Assembly: GCA_019747165.1 (NCBI GenBank)
Contig: JAIERC010000288.1
Coordinates: 1-6,855 of the forward strand
DNA: 6,855 nt
From: Sphingomonas sp.
GTDB lineage: Bacteria; Pseudomonadota; Alphaproteobacteria; Sphingomonadales; Sphingomonadaceae
Reading direction: 5' to 3'
The position numbers and the translations under genes are program-made. Positions 1 through 6,855 of the stretch are shown here, piece after piece; within the stretch, counting starts at the first letter, position 1, and each line of letters begins with the position of its first letter. Below the pieces are notes generated by a model. The model was not told the origin of the DNA. It saw nothing but the letters and a program-made list of their open reading frames with translations, and made no database searches.

Positions 1-115
1 TCATCGCGGCTTCGAGCGCGGCGACGGACTTGTCGCGGCCAACAAACAGCGGCACGATCATATTCGGGAACACGACAATGTCGCGAAGCGGCAATACGGG
101 ATAGGTCTTGGTCAT
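1..115 (-). CDS. lon: Lon ATP-dependent protease (endopeptidase La), N-terminal fragment
   Basis: Only the first 38 codons and one extra base lie in the window; the gene continues off the left edge. Read from the ATG at 115-113, the protein contains YPVLPLRDIVVFPNMIVPL followed by FVGRDKSVAALEAAM. This is the hallmark start of the Lon N-terminal substrate-recognition domain, close to the E. coli stretch PVLPLRDVVVYPHMVIPL. Lon is a cytosolic homo-oligomeric AAA+ serine protease that degrades misfolded and short-lived regulatory proteins. The AAA+ and Ser-Lys protease parts are outside the window, so activity cannot be judged. The start is well supported: GGAG sits on the minus strand at 124-121, five bases before the ATG. 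The gene is divergent from the peptidase gene to its right and has no link to the trp cluster. A candidate heat-shock-type promoter lies upstream. Confidence 0.93.
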   Translation of the reverse strand, partial: MTKTYPVLPLRDIVVFPNMIVPLFVGRDKSVAALEAAM

Positions 116-120
116 GCAGT

Positions 121-124
121 CTCC
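121..124 (-). promoter_or_regulatory. Shine-Dalgarno of lon
   Basis: GGAG on the minus strand ends five bases before the lon ATG. It fixes the lon start, and it argues against the divergent peptidase gene beginning at its earliest in-frame codons (108 or 114), because that would bury the lon leader in coding sequence. Confidence 0.7.
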
Positions 125-154
125 GGCGGCGGCCAATCGGGACGCCAATTATGC

Positions 155-185
155 GTTATATGGGGATGGTCACCGTTCCATCAAT
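155..185 (-). promoter_or_regulatory. Candidate lon promoter, heat-shock (RpoH) type overlapping a sigma70-like site
   Basis: On the minus strand, CCCCATAT lies at 165-158 and matches the classical E. coli sigma32 -10 consensus CCCCATNT at every defined base. Thirteen bases upstream is ATTGATG (185-179), which shares 4 of 7 bases with CTTGAAA. The same bases also offer TTGATG - 18 bases - TATAAC (184-179 and 160-155) as an ordinary vegetative promoter. Either would give a lon leader of roughly 30-40 bases. lon is a textbook heat-shock gene, so position and type agree. The -35 match is weak and no start site has been mapped, so this remains a prediction. Confidence 0.45.
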
Positions 186-191
186 CGGCTT

Positions 192-1892
192 ATGGCAGGA
201 TTTGCGATGCTGGCGCTGATTGCTGCCGCACCGCCGCGCAAAGGCGAGCCGCCGATCACGACACAGACCCAGAAATCCGGGGGCGTGGTCGATCCCGATC
301 AGGCCAAGCTCGATTTTGAAAGTGCCGATCTCGCCATTGAGGTTTTCCCTGACAAAGAAGCAATTTCGGCCACGGCGACATTGGTTTTCAGGGCCAAGGC
401 GGCACTTGACCGGTTGGTGATTGACCTCGATCGCAATCTGCCCGTCTCGGCCATCGATATTGATGGTAAATCCCTTTCGTCAAAAGACTGGCGAAATCCG
501 CAGGGCGAATTGGTGATCACCCTGCCGTACAGCTTGGCTGCCGGCAACCATGTGACCGCACGGATCGCCTATGCTGGCACGCCGCATGTCGCGGTTCGGG
601 CACCATGGGACGATGGTTTTGTCTGGGCAAAAACCAAAAATGGTCAACCCTGGATAGCCTCCACGGCGGAGGGCTATGGCTGCGACTTGTTCTGGCCCTG
701 CCTCGATTTCCCGACAGGGGAGCCCGGTCAGGTAACGCTGCACATTACCGTGCCAAAAGGGCTTTCGGCGCCCGCCAATGGGGTATTGCTGCGGACAGAC
801 ACGCTCACCAATGGCCGGACAACCTGGCACTGGCGGATCAAGCACCCGAATACCTATGCCATCGCCCTCACCATCGGGCCCTATGCGGTTCTGACCGGCA
901 AATACAAAAGCCGCTTCGGTAACGAAATTCCGTTATATTACTGGTATTTACCGGGCGAAAAGCAGCGGGCCGAGGCACTTTTTGCGGAATTCGCGCCGAC
1001 GCTCGATTTTTTCGAAAGTGTGATTGGGCCTTACCCGTTTGCGGATGAAAAGCTCGGCGTGGTCGAAACCCCACATCTCGGCATGGAACACCAGACGATC
1101 AACGCCTATGGCAATGGCTATGCCAAGGCGATTGAGGGGTTTGACTGGCTGTTCCAGCACGAATTGTCGCATGAATGGTTCGGCAATCAACTCACGGCAG
1201 CGAACTGGGACGATTATTGGCTGCATGAGGGCTTTGGCAGCTATATGCAGCCGCTCTATGGCCAATGGCGTGAAGGCGAAGCGCGTTACGCCACCATGCT
1301 TGATGCCCAACGCGGCAAGATCGAAAACCGCGCACCGCTGATATCAGGCACCATCCGCACCGAGGAAGATGTCTATGAGGCTGCCAATGGCGGCCCGGCG
1401 GGCGATATTTATTACAAGGGCAGCTGGACGCTCCACACCCTGCGCTGGCTGATCGGTGACGCAGCCTTTTTCGAGGCCACGCGGCGGCTGGTCTATGGGC
1501 GGCCTGATCCAAAACCGGGCAATTTCACCCCGCGCTTTGGATCAAGCCGCGAGTTCGAAGCCTTGGTCGCGGCGGTAACGGGCAAGGATTATCACTGGTT
1601 CTTCGACGCTTATTTGCGCCAAGCGCCGCTGCCAGACTTGATCAGCACGCCACGCGATGACGGCCTGGCCCTGGCGTGGAAACTGCCCGCCGATCTGCCC
1701 TTCCCGATGCCGATTGAGGTAAAGGTCAACGACGCAATTACCCGGGTCGACATGACCGATGGACATGGCTGGATCGCAGTGCCCAAAGGCGCGCATGTCG
1801 TGATCGATCCGATGGCGCGAGTGCTGCGGCGTTCGGTGGCAGTGGAGGCGATGCAGGCCTACCACAAGGAGCGTTCTGGCGGCGGTTCGTAA
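192..1892 (+). CDS. M1-family zinc metallopeptidase (aminopeptidase N-like)
   Basis: This is a zinc metallopeptidase of the M1 (gluzincin) family, expected to remove N-terminal residues from peptides. Counting from the ATG at 192 (566 aa), the zinc site is complete: HELSH at 323-327 and, 18 residues later, the third ligand Glu346 in WLHEGF. The exopeptidase motif is GMEH at 297-300, equivalent to GAMEN. The transition-state tyrosine lies in DIYYKG (Tyr407/408). An N-terminal beta-rich M1 domain precedes the catalytic part; the long C-terminal helical domain of large M1 enzymes is absent. A hydrophobic run near residues 1-13 suggests export, and Cys164 and Cys170 could form a disulfide, but no clean signal-peptidase site is visible. 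The start is uncertain: ATG 207 has the best ribosome site (AGGA at 197-200, six bases away), while ATG 114 or TTG 108 would add a basic n-region but overlap lon. The precise substrate is unknown. Confidence 0.88.
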   Translation: MAGFAMLALIAAAPPRKGEPPITTQTQKSGGVVDPDQAKLDFESADLAIEVFPDKEAISATATLVFRAKAALDRLVIDLDRNLPVSAIDIDGKSLSSKDWRNPQGELVITLPYSLAAGNHVTARIAYAGTPHVAVRAPWDDGFVWAKTKNGQPWIASTAEGYGCDLFWPCLDFPTGEPGQVTLHITVPKGLSAPANGVLLRTDTLTNGRTTWHWRIKHPNTYAIALTIGPYAVLTGKYKSRFGNEIPLYYWYLPGEKQRAEALFAEFAPTLDFFESVIGPYPFADEKLGVVETPHLGMEHQTINAYGNGYAKAIEGFDWLFQHELSHEWFGNQLTAANWDDYWLHEGFGSYMQPLYGQWREGEARYATMLDAQRGKIENRAPLISGTIRTEEDVYEAANGGPAGDIYYKGSWTLHTLRWLIGDAAFFEATRRLVYGRPDPKPGNFTPRFGSSREFEALVAAVTGKDYHWFFDAYLRQAPLPDLISTPRDDGLALAWKLPADLPFPMPIEVKVNDAITRVDMTDGHGWIAVPKGAHVVIDPMARVLRRSVAVEAMQAYHKERSGGGS

Positions 1893-1956
1893 GCACTGAT
1901 TGCGCGCCCCGCTGATCAGGTGTATCGCTATTGTAACACAGATAGGAACCGAAGCG

Positions 1957-2556
1957 ATGTTGCCTCCCAGTGATCCCGTAGGCCTGCCGGGTCTAGCCGC
2001 GCTCGGCTTTGGTATTGCGCTTTTTGCTATTGCGCTGCTGAGCGCACGATTGCGCGCGCGACGTGACGCTGCTGAACGGGGCGGCATGCGGGCTAATAGC
2101 TCCATCCTGTGGATCGCCCTGCAAGGTGTTGCGATCGGCCTGGCCGGCTTTGGCCCGATCCGGATGGTGCTCGATCCACTCTCGCCACCGGCATTGGTCG
2201 CGGCGGCGATAACCCTGGTACTGATGCTGGCCGCCGTTTTCCTGTTCGATTGGTCGTCACGGGCGATGGGAAGAAACTGGGCGCTGGTCGCCCGCACTCG
2301 GGCCGATGCCAGCCTGGTGACGACGGGGCCGTTTGCCTATGTCCGAAACCCGATTTACGTCGCGCTCGGCCTGTTCATGGTCGCTATGGCGATTGCCTAT
2401 GGCCACACGCGGATGCTGATTTTCGCGATGCCGCTTTTCGCGCTTGCCACTTGGATGCGCGTGTCGCTGGAAGAAAAGCTGCTCCGGGCTGAATTTGGCG
2501 CGACCTATGACGCCTATACCAAGCAGGTGAAGCGATTTGTGCCGGGTCTGCTCTAA
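1957..2556 (+). CDS. Membrane methyltransferase-like protein (isoprenylcysteine carboxyl methyltransferase / PEMT type)
   Basis: This is a 199-aa integral membrane protein with about five hydrophobic segments (roughly residues 12-30, 50-66, 79-98, 133-149 and 152-167). The C-terminal half carries the signature of the ICMT/PEMT methyltransferase superfamily: GPFAYVRNPIY at 124-134, then a helix, then LEEKLLRAEFGATYDAY at 171-187 and a final RFVPGLL. In this family these elements bind S-adenosylmethionine and the methyl acceptor at the membrane surface. Bacterial members rarely have a known substrate, so the acceptor (lipid, isoprenoid or other) cannot be named. I chose ATG 1957 because AGGA at 1944-1947 stands nine bases before it; an upstream in-frame TTG at 1900 would add 19 residues but has no such site. 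The gene lies 64 bases after the peptidase and 44 bases before trpF, so it may be co-transcribed with either. Confidence 0.8.
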   Translation: MLPPSDPVGLPGLAALGFGIALFAIALLSARLRARRDAAERGGMRANSSILWIALQGVAIGLAGFGPIRMVLDPLSPPALVAAAITLVLMLAAVFLFDWSSRAMGRNWALVARTRADASLVTTGPFAYVRNPIYVALGLFMVAMAIAYGHTRMLIFAMPLFALATWMRVSLEEKLLRAEFGATYDAYTKQVKRFVPGLL

Positions 2557-2600
2557 AGGCCGGGGTGACGCCACCCGCATGACCCTGCTAAGCCCATGTC

Positions 2601-3235
2601 ATGTCTGTCTCTGCCAAGATTTGTGGACTCTCCACGGCTGAAACGCTCGATGCCGCGGTCGCGAACGGCGCGGCCTATATAGGCCTGCTCTTTTATCCGC
2701 CCTCGCCGCGCTATGTCGCGCTTGGCCAAGCCGAGGCGCTGGCGATGCGCGTGCCCGATCATGTTGGCCGGGTTGGCATTTTTGTCGATCCCGATGATGC
2801 CTTGGTCGATGCCGCCAGCGCTGCGGGGAAGCTGACCGACCTGCAGCTGCACAAGGTCACCCCCGAACGCGCGGCGGCAGTGCGGGCGCGAACCGGCTTG
2901 TCGATCTGGGCAGCTGTCGCGGTGCGCGCACGCGCCGATCTTGATGCCGCGCGCGGCTTTTTGGGCGCAGCAGACCGGATCTTGTACGATGCAAAAACGC
3001 CCGAAAGCGCGGCCCTGCCCGGCGGGATGGGTGTGCGCTTCGATTGGGGATTGCTCGACGGGTTCAGCCACCCTTTGCCCTGGGCGCTATCGGGCGGGTT
3101 AGACGCCATCAATGTCAGCGATGCCGTCCGCCAGACCGGGGCGACGCTGGTCGATGCCTCATCGGGCGTGGAAACAGCGCCGGGCATCAAGGATATGGAC
3201 AAGATCGCCCTGTTCCTTAAAGCCTGTGCCGCATT

Positions 3236-3239
<4 letters not shown>
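2601..3239 (+). CDS. trpF: Phosphoribosylanthranilate isomerase
   Basis: TrpF converts N-(5-phosphoribosyl)anthranilate to CdRP, an Amadori rearrangement in tryptophan synthesis, in the cytosol. The 212-aa length fits a single TIM-barrel enzyme. The catalytic base Cys8 is in KICG (residues 6-9), and the probable general acid Asp130 is in ILYDAK. Other family marks are FYPPSPR (31-37), LQLH (81-84), RFDW (146-149), the phosphate-binding LSGGL (163-167) and VDASSGVETAPG (184-195). The LQLH segment continues as KVTPERA rather than the more usual glycine-acid pair, a small variation. No strong ribosome site precedes the ATG, and an out-of-frame ATG lies five bases upstream. The TGA stop overlaps the trpB ATG, so trpB translation is likely coupled to this gene. 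No tryptophan-rich leader or attenuator is visible upstream. Confidence 0.95.
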
Positions 3240-4476
<1,237 letters not shown>

Positions 4477-4480
<4 letters not shown>

Positions 4481-4668
4481 TGCGCGACCTTCTCCCCACC
4501 CTTACCCGTCATGCTGAACTCGTTTCAGCATCTACCGCGCCACCACCCCGACCAGCCCGAGCGGAGAAATGGACCCTGAAACGAGTTCAGGGTGACTTTT
4601 GGGTTAGTCAGCGGCCAGGCAAGAAGGACATTTTCTCTGTCGTTGAAGCGCAGAGGGTAAGTTTATGA
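4477..4668 (+). CDS. Possible coupled 63-codon ORF made of the repeat plus the old trpB tail (doubtful gene)
   Basis: An open frame begins at ATG 4477, overlapping the trpB TGA as ATGA, and ends at TGA 4668, overlapping the ATG of the next gene in the same way. Its first half is translated palindromic repeat (HAELVSAS ... WTLKRVQGD), and its last 17 codons or so are the duplicated trpB end (GKKDIFSVVEA). It has no domain of its own. I doubt it makes a functional protein. The unbroken frame would let ribosomes pass from trpB to the downstream genes, so it may be kept for coupling, or the frame may be chance. Confidence 0.25.
4508..4596. repeat. Palindromic interspersed repeat with two nested hairpins (sphingomonad type)
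   Basis: Two 25-base inverted arms, 4508-4532 and 4572-4596, match at 21 of 25 positions and enclose a 39-base spacer. Each arm is also a hairpin. The left is ATGCTGAA - CTCGT - TTCAGCAT (4511-4531); the right is ACCCTGAA - ACGAG - TTCAGGGT (4573-4593). The four arm mismatches are compensatory, so both 8-bp stems stay perfect. The five-base loops are exact reverse complements, so the RNA could form two kissing hairpins or one long stem. From memory, repeats of this form (peptides like HAELVSAS and KRVQGD) are scattered through sphingomonad genomes. It sits in the trpB-trpA gap. A TTTT run follows three bases after the right stem, but strong termination would cut off accD, which is normally essential, so I do not call it a terminator. 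Confidence 0.85.
4618..4668 (+). pseudogene. Leftover second copy of the trpB 3' end
   Basis: These 51 bases align without gaps to the end of trpB (4430-4480): 35 of 51 bases are identical, and 26 of 33 in the first part. In the trpB frame they read GKKDIFSVVEA against GDKDIFTVAEA, 8 of 11 residues identical, and both end in TGA at the same alignment position. Several differences are synonymous or conservative, which implies that the sequence once served as coding DNA. By hand count GC is about 45% here and 63% in the intact copy, pointing to different origins or long divergence. The fragment contains AGAGGG (4652-4657), the apparent ribosome site of the next gene, and its TGA overlaps that gene's ATG. 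I infer that it is the original trpB terminus, cut off from its gene body. Confidence 0.7.
4652..4657 (+). promoter_or_regulatory. Ribosome binding site for the small membrane ORF, inside the old trpB tail
   Basis: AGAGGG ends seven bases before ATG 4665. It lies within the duplicated trpB end, so loss of that tail would probably remove the start signal of the downstream gene. This offers a reason for the tail to have been kept. Confidence 0.5.
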
Positions 4669-4856
4669 ATGGGCGGAACAGAAGTGCCTTGGTCGACGCA
4701 TCATTTTTCATGATTCCGTTTATCGCCATTATCGTCTTTCGGGACTGGTACGATGATGGCAAGATTGCAGCCGGCCCGGAATTTTTCGTCGTCTGCTTTG
4801 CGATGTTCCTTGGCGCTTGGTCTGCGTCGAGGCTGAGGAAAGTCGCGAATGACTAG
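4665..4856 (+). CDS. Small two-helix membrane protein of unknown function between trpB and trpA
   Basis: This 63-aa protein has two hydrophobic segments, about residues 11-26 (containing FFMIPFIAIIVF) and 37-53 (containing FFVVCFAMFLGAW). They are joined by a short acidic loop, RDWYDDGK, and the tail RLRKVAND is basic. By the positive-inside rule, the basic N-terminus (NGRNR) and basic C-terminus suggest both ends are cytoplasmic. I recognise no family. Evidence that it is real: a ribosome site (AGAGGG, seven bases away), a start overlapping the old trpB stop as ATGA, an 8-base overlap with trpA, and a protein-like hydropathy pattern. Its GC is about 52% by hand count, below the surrounding trp genes, partly because of Phe/Ile codons. 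It may only help couple translation into trpA, or have a membrane role unrelated to tryptophan. Confidence 0.65.
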   Translation: MNGRNRSALVDASFFMIPFIAIIVFRDWYDDGKIAAGPEFFVVCFAMFLGAWSASRLRKVAND

Positions 4857-5643
4857 CCGCCTCTCCGCCGCCTTTCCCGCCGACCGCGCCGCGCTCGTCA
4901 CCTTCGTGACAGCGGGTGACGGGCCCACGCCCGCGATCCTCGACGCGCTCGTCGATGGCGGCGCGGACGTCATCGAGCTCGGCATGCCGTTCACCGATCC
5001 GATGGCCGATGGCCCCGCGATCCAGGCCGCGAACCTGCGCAGCCTCGCCGCAGGCACCACGACGCGTGACATCCTCCAGATCGCCAGTGATTTCCGCGCC
5101 CGCCACCCGAATGTCCCGCTCGTCCTGATGGGCTACGCCAATCCAATGCTGCGGCGCGGCCCTGATTGGTTTGCCAACCAATGCGCCAAAGCAGGCGTAG
5201 ACGGCGTAATCTGCGTCGATTTGCCACCCGAAGAGGATGACGGCCTTGGCCCCGAGCTTCGGGCAGCGGGCGTCGATTTCATCCGGCTAGCCACCCCCAC
5301 CACCGATGCCGCGCGGCTCCCGGCCGTGCTCAATGGCGCGAGCGGGTTTCTCTATTATGTGTCGGTCGCCGGGATCACCGGGCTGCAACAGGCAGCGCAG
5401 ACGTCAATCGAAGACGCGGTCGCCCGGCTAAAGGCACAGACTGACCTGCCCGTCGCGGTCGGCTTTGGCGTCCGCACCCCCGAACAGGCTGAGGCTATCG
5501 CCCGCGTCGCCGACGGGGTCGTCGTCGGATCGGCTATTGTCGAGATTATCGCCGAACACGGCGCTGGTGCGCCCGCCCCCGTAACGCGCTATATCGCTTC
5601 GCTCGATGCTGCGATCCGTACCGCAAGGAAGATACCCGCATGA
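4849..5643 (+). CDS. trpA: Tryptophan synthase alpha subunit
   Basis: TrpA cleaves indole-3-glycerol phosphate to indole and glyceraldehyde-3-phosphate; indole is channelled to TrpB. The 264-aa length is typical of this TIM-barrel subunit. ELGMPFTDPMADGPAIQ at 43-59 carries the catalytic pair Glu43 and Asp54 (E. coli Glu49 and Asp60). YVSVAGITG at 170-178 contains the active-site tyrosine and flexible loop 6, and GFGVRTPEQA (205-214) and VVVGSAIV (224-231) form the phosphate site. AGGA at 4836-4839, nine bases from the ATG, supports this start. It overlaps the small membrane ORF by 8 bases, and its TGA overlaps the accD ATG. It is separated from trpB by the repeat scar and that ORF, so the equal TrpA:TrpB supply usually given by direct coupling may depend on the intervening frames. 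Confidence 0.97.
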   Translation: MTSRLSAAFPADRAALVTFVTAGDGPTPAILDALVDGGADVIELGMPFTDPMADGPAIQAANLRSLAAGTTTRDILQIASDFRARHPNVPLVLMGYANPMLRRGPDWFANQCAKAGVDGVICVDLPPEEDDGLGPELRAAGVDFIRLATPTTDAARLPAVLNGASGFLYYVSVAGITGLQQAAQTSIEDAVARLKAQTDLPVAVGFGVRTPEQAEAIARVADGVVVGSAIVEIIAEHGAGAPAPVTRYIASLDAAIRTARKIPA

Positions 5644-6494
5644 CCTGGCTCAGCAATGTCCGCAACGCGCTGTCGTTCGTCGTTCCCAAAAAGGAAACGC
5701 CCGACACGCTTTGGCACAAGTGCAAGGGGTGCGGGCAGCTGATCTTCGTCAAGGAATTGGAGGATAACCTCCATGTCTGCCCTAGCTGCGCGCATCATGA
5801 GCGCATTGGGCCCAAGACGCGCTTTGGCTACACCTTTGATGGCGGAGTCTACACCGCCCTACCACAGCCGCGCGTCCAGGAAGACCCGCTGAAATTCCGC
5901 GATACCAAGCGTTATGCCGATCGCATCAAGGCAGCGCGAACCGCCACCGGCGAAGGCGATGCCCTGGTTAATGCCCGTGGCAAGATCGGTGGCCGGTCGG
6001 CGATCGTCGGGGTGCAGGATTTCGCTTTCATGGGCGGGTCAATGGGCCTGGCGGTTGGCGAAGCGTTTGTTGCGGGCGTTGAGGCCGCCATTACTGATCA
6101 TTGTCCCTATATCATCTTCACCGCCAGCGGCGGCGCGCGCATGCAGGAGGGCATCCTGTCGCTGATGCAAATGCCGCGCAGCACCGTGGCGATCCAGATG
6201 CTCCACGATGCCGGCCTGCCCTATATCGTCGTGCTGACTGATCCCACATCGGGCGGCGTGATGGCCGCCTATGCGATGCTAGGCGACGTGCAGATCGCCG
6301 AGCCCAAGGCGACGTTGGCCTTCACCGGCCGACGGGTGATTGAAAACACGATCCGCGAAAAGCTGCCCGATGATTTCCAGACATCCGAATATCTGCTCGC
6401 GCACGGCATGATCGACATGGTCAAACCGCGCAAGGAGCTGCCCGAGACGCTCGGCAAGCTGATCGAGTTTCTGTGCGTGAAACAGGCGGCGTAA
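5640..6494 (+). CDS. accD: Acetyl-CoA carboxylase carboxyltransferase subunit beta
   Basis: AccD pairs with AccA to transfer the carboxyl group from carboxybiotin to acetyl-CoA, giving malonyl-CoA for fatty acid synthesis in the cytosol. The 284-aa protein is full length. A four-cysteine zinc ribbon is present at Cys28, Cys31, Cys47 and Cys50 (CKGC ... CPSC). The crotonase-like carboxyltransferase core follows, with SGGARMQEG at 163-171 (oxyanion and acetyl-CoA site), LTDPTSGGVMA at 199-209 and FTGRRVIE at 228-235. The ATG overlaps the trpA stop as ATGA, and AAGGAAG at 5625-5631 serves as a ribosome site. Placing accD directly after trpA and before folC is a conserved alphaproteobacterial arrangement, so expression is likely tied to the trp transcript unless an internal promoter exists; I saw none. 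Confidence 0.97.
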   Translation: MTWLSNVRNALSFVVPKKETPDTLWHKCKGCGQLIFVKELEDNLHVCPSCAHHERIGPKTRFGYTFDGGVYTALPQPRVQEDPLKFRDTKRYADRIKAARTATGEGDALVNARGKIGGRSAIVGVQDFAFMGGSMGLAVGEAFVAGVEAAITDHCPYIIFTASGGARMQEGILSLMQMPRSTVAIQMLHDAGLPYIVVLTDPTSGGVMAAYAMLGDVQIAEPKATLAFTGRRVIENTIREKLPDDFQTSEYLLAHGMIDMVKPRKELPETLGKLIEFLCVKQAA

Positions 6495-6521
6495 CAGCCT
6501 TCACGACAGCTCCATTCAGCC

Positions 6522-6855
6522 ATGGCAGATAACGCCCGCTCTTCATCGCCTGAGGTGCAAGCGCAGCTCGACCGGCTTTGGGCGCTGTCACCCGGCGCCG
6601 ATATCCTGGGGTTGGAGCGGATCACCGCGCTGCTCGACCGGCTTGGCAACCCACATCGCTCGTTACCGCCCGTGCTGCATGTCGCGGGCACCAATGGCAA
6701 GGGATCGACCTGCGCCTTTCTGCGCGCGGCGATCGACGCGGCGGGGCTGACCGCGCATGTTTATACCAGCCCACATCTCGTGCGCTTCAACGAACGCATC
6801 CGGTTGGCGGGTCGGCTGATTGACGATGCGCTGCTGGCCGCGCTGCTCGAAGAAG
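6522..6855 (+). CDS. folC: Folylpolyglutamate / dihydrofolate synthase, N-terminal part
   Basis: FolC adds glutamate to dihydropteroate and to folates using ATP. The first 111 codons are in the window; the rest runs off the right edge. The Mur-ligase-type P-loop is clear in HVAGTNGKGSTCAF (Lys60), followed by the family motif YTSPHLVRFNERI at 81-93. An upstream region with LDRLWALSPG and LGLERITALLDRLG matches the usual FolC N-terminus. The ATG lies 27 bases after accD; no strong ribosome site is visible, but the start agrees with the expected distance to the P-loop. The C-terminal glutamate-ligase domain is outside the window, so I cannot say whether the enzyme is bifunctional. Confidence 0.95.
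   Translation, partial: MADNARSSSPEVQAQLDRLWALSPGADILGLERITALLDRLGNPHRSLPPVLHVAGTNGKGSTCAFLRAAIDAAGLTAHVYTSPHLVRFNERIRLAGRLIDDALLAALLEE

Noticed and set aside
151..219. Short ORF starting MRYMGMVTV in another frame ahead of the peptidase
   Set aside because: It has no convincing ribosome site, overlaps the likely peptidase start, and its sequence shows nothing beyond a chance frame.
1896..1919. CTGAT ... ATCAG inverted repeat after the peptidase stop
   Set aside because: The stem is short with a 14-base loop and no T tract; it may be chance, and the CTGATCAG palindrome alone is not informative.
1542..2297. 251-codon minus-strand frame opposite the peptidase end and the methyltransferase start
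   Set aside because: It lies antisense to two supported genes, has low-complexity Arg/Ala-rich composition and no recognisable motif.
2563..2576. GGGTG-CACCC hairpin between the methyltransferase and trpF
   Set aside because: The stem is only five base pairs and no T run follows, so it does not meet a terminator pattern.
2557..2600. trp attenuator or leader peptide before trpF
   Set aside because: The gap is only 44 bases, with no tandem Trp codons and no alternative hairpins or T run.
4573..4604. Right repeat hairpin plus TTTT as an intrinsic terminator
   Set aside because: The T run is short and set back from the stem by GAC, and termination here would silence trpA and accD in the same operon.

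Overview
The window reads as a piece of the chromosome of a GC-rich alphaproteobacterium, most likely a member of the Sphingomonadales. Three things support this. The gene order trpF-trpB-trpA-accD-folC is a known alphaproteobacterial arrangement. The protein sequences are of alphaproteobacterial type. A palindromic repeat lies between trpB and trpA whose accidental translation (HAELVSAS ... KRVQGD) I recall as a common interspersed repeat in sphingomonad genomes. The taxonomic call is an inference; no rRNA or other marker is present.

Layout. Bases 1-115 hold the first 38 codons of lon (ATP-dependent protease La) on the minus strand. A short divergent region carries a good lon Shine-Dalgarno and a candidate heat-shock-type promoter, and leads into a plus-strand M1-family zinc metallopeptidase with an uncertain start. 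Next is a small multi-pass membrane protein of the isoprenylcysteine carboxyl methyltransferase / PEMT type. A tightly packed plus-strand cluster follows: trpF, trpB, a 184-base interruption, a 63-codon two-helix membrane protein, trpA, accD, and the 5' part of folC, which runs off the end. The window is almost fully coding; the only sizeable non-standard stretch is 4481-4664.

How the genes work together. TrpF, TrpB and TrpA carry out the late steps of tryptophan synthesis (phosphoribosylanthranilate isomerisation, then the alpha2beta2 synthase). AccD is the carboxyltransferase beta subunit of acetyl-CoA carboxylase, and FolC is folylpoly-/dihydrofolate synthase. trpF/trpB and trpA/accD overlap at ATGA, and the small membrane ORF overlaps trpA by 8 bases, so translation is probably coupled along the cluster.

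The most interesting region is 4430-4668. Just after the repeat, bases 4618-4668 are a second, diverged copy of the last 51 bases of trpB (35/51 identical by hand count, 8/11 identical residues in the core, both ending in TGA). The copy's TGA overlaps the ATG of the next gene, just as a normal operon junction would. This looks like the scar of a trpB replacement or partial duplication: the current trpB ends early, a palindromic repeat follows, and the old trpB tail remains, still carrying the ribosome binding site of the downstream gene. The repeat is itself notable: two 25-base inverted arms, each folding into an 8-bp hairpin with compensatory differences and exactly complementary loops. I saw no new defence or mobile system beyond this scar and repeat.
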